Of a stretch of DNA of 12,210 nt, positions 7,639 through 12,210 are shown piece after piece. The translations under genes and the position numbers were made by a program. The stretch's first letter is position 1, and every line of letters starts with the position of its first letter. The DNA is from Anaerolineaceae bacterium UBA6107 (GTDB lineage: Bacteria; Chloroflexota; Anaerolineae; Anaerolineales; Anaerolineaceae): positions 13,394-25,603 of the forward strand of contig DIWL01000083.1 in the NCBI GenBank assembly GCA_002428455.1, written 5' to 3'. The notes under the pieces are model-generated. The model was given only the letters and a program-made list of their open reading frames with translations, was not told the origin of the DNA and searched no databases.

Positions 7639-7647
7639 TGGTATAAT
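7639..7647 (+). promoter_or_regulatory. Extended -10 promoter before the C1A protease gene
   Basis: TGGTATAAT is a perfect extended -10, found 14 bases after the stop of the beta-helix gene. No matching -35 is seen at 16-18 bases. It would give a leader of about 80 bases. It suggests that the protease has its own start point in addition to any readthrough from upstream, since no terminator is visible in 7626-7732. Confidence 0.5.
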
Positions 7648-7732
7648 TTTGGGTCTTCCGCCTTTTCCCCCGGAACCTGGTATGTACGTTTCAAAATTCC
7701 TGTAACGATGACTGATTTATTAAATCTTAAGG

Positions 7733-9439
7733 ATGGATTCCTTGAAAAAATCACCAATACTTATCCTCATCACGATCACCTTGTTCATTCTCGTCCTCAC
7801 CGCGTGTTCCCCCCACCTGCAAACCACCTCTTCCAACCCGACCAAGATCGGCAACCCCGCGGCGGTGTATTGCCAGGAGATGGGCTACTCATACCAGACC
7901 GTCACTGACGGCGAGGGCGGCGAGACCGGTATGTGCCTGATGCCTGACGCCACCGTGTGCGCCGCCTGGGATTTCCTTTCCGGTCAGTGCGGAGCGGAGT
8001 TCTCTTACTGCGCGCAGAATGGATACCAGACGCTCACCTTGGAGGAGGGCGGCACCTATGCCCCGCAGCACGCGGTATGTGTGGACGCTTCCGGGAAAAC
8101 CTTTGGCACAGTGGAGGAACTGAGCAATCTGCCCGAAAACCTCATCTCCTGCGGGGATGGTGAGACATCAGGAACACCAGCACACGAGACAACCGGCGAG
8201 CCATTCACGTCAAACCTCGCACCTGAAGCCCTGCCGACCTCCTTCGATTGGCGCAACAACAACGGCAACTGGCTCACCCCCATCAAGGACCAGGGCGGCT
8301 GTGGCAGCTGCTGGGCATTCTCCGCGGTCGGCGCATCAGAAGCCGCGCTGGAGATAGCAGCGAAGAACCCGAATCTGAACCCTGATCTTTCAGAACAATA
8401 TTTAGTTTCGGATTGTGTTATGTCCGGCGGCTACCAGACCTGCTGCGGCGGTTGGGAAGACCAGGCACTGGAATACATCCGCGACCAGGGCATTCCCGAT
8501 GAAACCTGCATGACCTACGTGGACGGCAGCGGTTGCAGTTGTGATGGTGGTACCTGCGATGCAAACTGCAACTACAGCTCTTATGGCAAATGCAGCGATA
8601 AAACTTGCGCCAACCGCTGCTCTGACTGGAGCACCAGGTTGAGCCGCGTCAAGACCACCGGACCGGTCTCCGCTACAGGCAGCAGCATTAAGACCGCCCT
8701 TGTCGAGAAAGGCCCGTTATCTGCCGCATTGTATATGAATGGCAGCTTCGTCAACGGAGTGTACAAATGTTCAACCATCGACGACCCGAACCACGCTATA
8801 GTGCTGGTGGGCTACAACGACGCCGATGGTTATTGGATCGTGCGCAACAGCTGGGGTTCTGGTTGGGACGGAGACGGCTACTTTAATGTCGGATATGGTC
8901 AATGCCTGATCGAAAAATATGTCACCTATGTCACCGCGGAGAGCACATCACTACCTCCGGCTGATTTTTCGAAGTCCGCGCCAGCCGATACGGCACTAAA
9001 CCTTCCCCCGACCGTGAAACTCAGATGGAACGCCAGCAGCGGCGCGTCAAGCTATGAGGTCTGCGCGGATTCCACCAACAACAACACCTGTGACAACGCC
9101 TGGACCTCGACAGGCACGACCACCAGCCACACCCTCACAGACCTCGCGCAGGGAACTTACTACTGGCAGGCGCGCGCGGTCAACACCTCAGGCACCACCG
9201 CAGCCGATATGGACGTATGGTGGTCATTCAGCGTGAGCGCGCTACAACCTGCCTACGACGAGAAGCTCACCACCAGCAAGGTCAGCTTCGACTGGGACGA
9301 TTACCCCGGGGCGGTTTCCTACAAGATCAGGCTCTCCGAGTTTAAGGACTTCAGCTCTGTGACGTTCAAAGCCGGTACTCCTCTCTCAACCTACGCCTAC
9401 GACTTTTTCCTCAAACCTTCCACCACCTATTTCTGGTAG
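7733..9439 (+). CDS. Papain-family (C1A) cysteine protease lipoprotein, amber-interrupted
   Basis: Predicted lipid-anchored extracellular endopeptidase. The signal ends in the lipobox L-T-A-C with Cys25. Residues 41-89 form a DUF333 domain ('NPAAVYCQEMGY' ... 'CAAWDFLSGQC'), with a second degenerate half-copy (90-136). The C1A domain (about 168-400) has oxyanion Gln187, catalytic Cys193 in 'CGSCWAFS', His354 in 'NHAIVLVGY' and Asn372 in 'RNSWGSGW'; all are intact. A Cys-rich insert (seven Cys, 268-296) lies between Cys193 and His354. No I29-type propeptide is seen. A fibronectin-like module (about 410-500) follows, then half of a second one. There the frame meets TAG at 9437-9439, where sister proteins have W-R/Q-V-R, and it continues open to 9790. 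The product is thus 568 residues, or 685 if read through. ATG 7733 is abutted by AAGG; TTG 7742, eight bases after AAGGA and giving MKKS..., is an equally good start. Confidence 0.9.
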   Translation: MDSLKKSPILILITITLFILVLTACSPHLQTTSSNPTKIGNPAAVYCQEMGYSYQTVTDGEGGETGMCLMPDATVCAAWDFLSGQCGAEFSYCAQNGYQTLTLEEGGTYAPQHAVCVDASGKTFGTVEELSNLPENLISCGDGETSGTPAHETTGEPFTSNLAPEALPTSFDWRNNNGNWLTPIKDQGGCGSCWAFSAVGASEAALEIAAKNPNLNPDLSEQYLVSDCVMSGGYQTCCGGWEDQALEYIRDQGIPDETCMTYVDGSGCSCDGGTCDANCNYSSYGKCSDKTCANRCSDWSTRLSRVKTTGPVSATGSSIKTALVEKGPLSAALYMNGSFVNGVYKCSTIDDPNHAIVLVGYNDADGYWIVRNSWGSGWDGDGYFNVGYGQCLIEKYVTYVTAESTSLPPADFSKSAPADTALNLPPTVKLRWNASSGASSYEVCADSTNNNTCDNAWTSTGTTTSHTLTDLAQGTYYWQARAVNTSGTTAADMDVWWSFSVSALQPAYDEKLTTSKVSFDWDDYPGAVSYKIRLSEFKDFSSVTFKAGTPLSTYAYDFFLKPSTTYFW

Positions 9440-9790
9440 GTGCGTCCCATCTACGCGGATGGAAAAGGCGCCTGGTCGCCGGTGTACCGTTTCCTATCGA
9501 TGGATCCCCTTGACGCGCCGTTGCTCAATTCACCGGCACACAAGGCTGAGGTTACCTCCCCTGTGACCCTCACCTGGCAAAGCGTGGTGAACGGATCGAA
9601 CTACCTGGTTGTTGTAGCAAAGGATGCCGCCTTCACCCAGAAGGTTGATAAGGTCACCACCCCCGACCTAACCGCGCCCTTCCTCCTCCTCGAAGGCAAG
9701 TATTACTGGCGGGTGCGCGCTATTGACGCTTCAGGCGGCAAGGGCCCCTGGTCTGAGGTAAGGATTGTCAAGGTGATCGCAACACCGTAA
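9440..9790 (+). pseudogene. Detached 3' part of the C1A protease gene
   Basis: These 116 codons continue the frame of the protease gene directly after its TAG. They encode the rest of fibronectin-like module B ('VRPIYADGKGAWSPVYRFLSMDP') and the whole of module C ('LNSPAHKAEVTSPVTLTW' ... 'KYYWRVRAIDASGGKGPWSE'). Both align closely with residues 890-1008 of the beta-helix protein, for example 'VRPLFSDYKGSWSPAYRFYSMDP'. There is no further stop or frameshift before the TAA at 9788-9790, and a strong terminator follows 24 bases later. The break is therefore recent, an artefact, or read through. A GTG at 9440 has no ribosome-binding site, so separate translation is unlikely. Confidence 0.75.
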
Positions 9791-9814
9791 GCTGGAAACC
9801 TTTGTGTATGCACC

Positions 9815-9847
9815 CGCCCGGGAGGAGCTCCTCCCGGGCGCTTTTTT
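9815..9847 (+). terminator. Intrinsic terminator after the C1A protease gene
   Basis: A perfect 26-bp GC-rich palindrome (9815-9840, centre GAGCTC) is followed at once by CTTTTTT. It would form an 11-bp stem with a four-base loop in RNA. It lies 24 bases after the TAA at 9790, which supports the view that the transcription unit, and originally the protein, extended to 9790. Confidence 0.93.
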
Positions 9848-9868
9848 GGGAGATCCTTGGCACGTTTA

Positions 9869-9896
9869 TTGCACCGAACGGACTGTTGACTATGTT
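9869..9896 (+). promoter_or_regulatory. Candidate promoter of the C39-like peptidase gene
   Basis: TTGCAC (9869-9874) and TATGTT (9891-9896) are 16 bases apart and each matches the consensus at 4 of 6 positions. The site lies between the terminator and the ATG at 9925, where a promoter is required if the terminator works. TTGACT at 9885 is an alternative -35, but it would place the start point on the initiation codon. Confidence 0.3.
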
Positions 9897-9924
9897 TCAT
9901 TGACCCTTTAGATCGGCGGTAGAT

Positions 9925-12210
9925 ATGAACTTCTCTGACATCAAACGCGTTGGTTTCGTCATCCTCCTGGTCCTGCTGATCCTCCTGCTGGTCGGAGGGC
10001 TGCTCTGGCAATCCGGGCTGCTCAAATCCCCTGCGGCCGAAACGCCGGCAGAACCCCCCGCTGAAACTGGCTTGTCCGGTTTGGAGCCTCTAAACCAGCC
10101 CTCCCCGGATGGCAGTTACATCGCCGGGGTGAGTGCGGAAGACCCCGGCATGCACGGTTCAGCGATCACGCTCAAGCGCGAAGGCGCGAAGGACCTGCAG
10201 ATCATTGCCGGCGGCGACGAAAAATCCTGGGTCACCAATCCCATCTGGTCGCCGGATGGTAAAAGCGTGGCTTACCTGCGCGTGGTCAACGCGCAAATCA
10301 GCCAGTACGAGATCGACTCGGTTTTTGAGTTGTGGGTGTACGACCTCAAGAGCGGGGAAAGCCGCCTCATTACCGATTCCGCTAACCTGAACCCTGCCAT
10401 CAGCTTCGACGGCAGCACTGACATCAAGTGGCTCTCCGACACCCAGCTCCAGTACCCCGATAACGAAGCCTTCCCCATTGTTTACTACACGGTGGATATT
10501 TACTCACTTGAAACCACTAGCAAGGTCAGCGATCCAAAAGGCGGTAAGGAAACCGTGGGAGTGAACGCGCAACCCGGCATCGTACCGTATTTCTCACAAT
10601 GCGGCAGCCCCTGGGGCAGCACAGTGCTGGGCACATGCTCCCAATACACCATCTGCCAGCAGGGTTGCGCCATGACCTCCGTGGCGATGATCTTCAAATA
10701 CTTCGGCGTGTCCACTGACCCCGGCCTGATGAACGAATGGCTCAAATCACATGGCGGTTACTTCAGTGGCTGCCTGATCAACTGGGCGGTGGCAGCCAAT
10801 TACGCCTCTGATAAGATCACGTTTGTGGCGCGCATCGATAACGCGGACTGGTCTCGCCTGCACTACGAGCTGGATAACGGTTACCCGGTCATCCTGGAGG
10901 TACCCTTCACCAACGGACAGCATTTTGTTGTCGCCACCGGCTACTCCGGCGACACCGTTTTCATTAACGACCCATACTATTCCTCACGCACCACGCTGGA
11001 TTCCTACGGCAATACCTTCAAAGGCTTGCGCGTCTACCACGGTCCCACCAGCACCCCGGCCACCTGTCCGGCGTCCACTGACACCCGCGTGTTTGACTGC
11101 ACCCCTGCGCTCACACCCGCCTACGATAATAACGCCTGCAGTTCCTTATGGTATCCCATCACCGGCTTCAACGGCAACCCCACCTACCTGGTGGAGAACG
11201 CCGCGACCGCGGCAACCTCCACCAACCAGGGGCGCTGGAAACCCAACCTGATCCAGCCCGGGCGTTACAAGGTGGAAGCCTTCATCGCTGCACACGGGAC
11301 TTTCAGCAAAGCCTGTTCGGCGGGCACTCTCACCTTCGGAGCGGACAGTTCTAAAGCGAAATACACCATCTACTCCCGGGGCGGCACGGTGACCGATGTC
11401 GTCCGTGACCAGCTGCCCCTCAACAACGAGTGGCTGAACCTGGGTGAATACTACTTCGACGCCGGCAAGGAAGGCTATGTCGTCCTGACCGACCTCACCG
11501 GAGAGGACGAGTCCTCGCGCAACCTCTCCTTCGGCGCCATGCGTTTCACCCTCGTCGGACCAGCTGAGTACCCCGTCCCTCAGGTCAACCTGTTCTCCCC
11601 CGCGTTGAAACCGGTTGGCGCGAAAGATTTCACGCTCACCGTGACCGGCAAGGGCTTCTACCCCCAGTCCGTGCTGCGCTGGAACGGCAGCGACCGCCCA
11701 ACTACCTACGTGAACGCCACCACCCTCACCGCCAGCATCCCCGCCACTGACCTCATTGCTCCTGTTACCGCTTCGATCACCGTGATCAACCCCGCTCCCG
11801 GCGGCGGCGAATCGACGCCCGTCATCTTCCCTGTCATCAACTTCACCCCCTGGAAAGGTGACCAGCTCACCACCAGCAAGGTAACCATCGACTGGGACGA
11901 TATCCCCGGTGCTGCGTTGTACAAGGTCCAGCTATCCTCCCGTTCCGACTTCGCCAGCCTGGTCTTCAGCGCGAAAACAACTCAATCGACCTATTTCCAC
12001 GATGCTTACCTGAAATACAATTCCCTCTATTACTGGCGCATCAAGTATAAGATTAGCGATACCTGGAGCACATGGTCACCGGCTTTCAAGTTCACCGCCA
12101 TGGATCCCCTCACCCCGCCTGAACTGATCTCACCGGATCACAAGCTGCGCGTGTATGATACGAACATCCTCCTCTCCTGGCAGCCCGTGGTCAACGGCGT
12201 TAGCTACAAG
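9925..12210 (+). CDS. Membrane-anchored C39-like peptidase with propeller, golvesin-like, TIG and fibronectin-like domains (partial)
   Basis: 762 codons are visible and the frame runs off the window. An uncleaved signal anchor (residues 9-33, Leu/Val/Ile-rich, no lipobox) and a Pro/Ala linker place the rest outside the membrane. Residues 58-205 hold two or three TolB/PD40-like blades ('SPDGSYIAGVS', 'NPIWSPDGKSVAYLRV'). A Peptidase_C39_2-like domain (about 215-372) has Cys248 in 'QQGCAMTSVAM', His333 in 'GQHFVVATGY' and Asp349 in 'INDPYY', the expected triad. Residues 405-545 resemble the golvesin C-terminal beta-sandwich ('PGRYKVEAF', 'RDQLPLNNEWLNLGEYYF'). A TIG-like domain (551-638) and fibronectin-like modules B (640-728) and C (729 onward, incomplete) follow. 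The ATG has a modest GGCGG five bases before it. It is likely an extracellular protease or peptidase-fold binding protein; it lacks the transporter part of C39 bacteriocin exporters. The end and any third module are outside the window. Confidence 0.85.
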   Translation, partial: MNFSDIKRVGFVILLVLLILLLVGGLLWQSGLLKSPAAETPAEPPAETGLSGLEPLNQPSPDGSYIAGVSAEDPGMHGSAITLKREGAKDLQIIAGGDEKSWVTNPIWSPDGKSVAYLRVVNAQISQYEIDSVFELWVYDLKSGESRLITDSANLNPAISFDGSTDIKWLSDTQLQYPDNEAFPIVYYTVDIYSLETTSKVSDPKGGKETVGVNAQPGIVPYFSQCGSPWGSTVLGTCSQYTICQQGCAMTSVAMIFKYFGVSTDPGLMNEWLKSHGGYFSGCLINWAVAANYASDKITFVARIDNADWSRLHYELDNGYPVILEVPFTNGQHFVVATGYSGDTVFINDPYYSSRTTLDSYGNTFKGLRVYHGPTSTPATCPASTDTRVFDCTPALTPAYDNNACSSLWYPITGFNGNPTYLVENAATAATSTNQGRWKPNLIQPGRYKVEAFIAAHGTFSKACSAGTLTFGADSSKAKYTIYSRGGTVTDVVRDQLPLNNEWLNLGEYYFDAGKEGYVVLTDLTGEDESSRNLSFGAMRFTLVGPAEYPVPQVNLFSPALKPVGAKDFTLTVTGKGFYPQSVLRWNGSDRPTTYVNATTLTASIPATDLIAPVTASITVINPAPGGGESTPVIFPVINFTPWKGDQLTTSKVTIDWDDIPGAALYKVQLSSRSDFASLVFSAKTTQSTYFHDAYLKYNSLYYWRIKYKISDTWSTWSPAFKFTAMDPLTPPELISPDHKLRVYDTNILLSWQPVVNGVSYK

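Noticed and set aside
9437..9439. Amber codon as evidence for a recoded genome (TAG = sense)
   Set aside because: Only one such internal TAG is seen, the TiaS-like gene appears to end in TAG normally, and a single C-to-T change explains the case more simply.
10823..11251. Plus-strand frame rich in Pro/Thr/Arg inside the C39-like gene
   Set aside because: It is an out-of-frame reading of the C39-like coding sequence, which is open through the whole region and carries the domain motifs.

Overview
The window looks like a bacterial chromosome segment of moderate to high GC content, probably from the phylum Chloroflexota (Anaerolineae-like). That assignment is an inference from the company of genes: a bacterial TiaS-like protein, a fused ADP-forming acyl-CoA synthetase, and very large secreted proteins with tandem fibronectin-like modules of the 'YYWRVRA' type. 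No marker gene fixes the taxon.

The left half (1-4361) is housekeeping-like. It holds the 3' end of a TiaS-like (DUF1743-type) protein on the + strand. Three minus-strand genes follow: a class I SAM methyltransferase, an Hsp20 small heat-shock protein, and a fused alpha-beta acetate--CoA ligase (ADP-forming). Hsp20 lies upstream of the methyltransferase in the direction of transcription. The 63-base gap between them carries a strong hairpin whose 3' arm contains the methyltransferase Shine-Dalgarno. The ligase gene appears to be its own transcription unit, with an extended -10 promoter (4436-4444) and an intrinsic terminator (2146-2192).

The right half (4599-12210) is a co-oriented run of three large exported proteins. 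The first is a 1008-aa right-handed beta-helix protein with about 18 GGG/FxxN rungs, a choice-of-anchor Q-like segment and three fibronectin-like modules. The second is a papain-family (C1A) cysteine protease lipoprotein with a DUF333 segment at its N-terminus; an in-frame TAG interrupts it inside its second C-terminal module. The third is a membrane-anchored protein, cut by the window end, that combines TolB/PD40-like propeller blades, a C39-like cysteine peptidase, a golvesin-C-like beta-sandwich, a TIG-like domain and the same fibronectin-like modules. A perfect 26-bp palindromic terminator separates the second and third.

The right half is best read as an extracellular or cell-surface locus. 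Three proteins with unrelated business ends share one C-terminal cassette (module B 'LTTSxVxxDWxD...YK', module C 'SPAHK...SPVxLxWQxV'), so they probably share a surface location or ligand. The most notable observations are this shared cassette, the amber codon that splits the C1A protease (one C-to-T change from a Gln codon used at the same place in sister modules), DUF333 standing where a protease propeptide is expected, and the TiaS-like protein lacking the tRNA-binding part of TiaS. No tRNA, rRNA, CRISPR array or transposase gene was seen.
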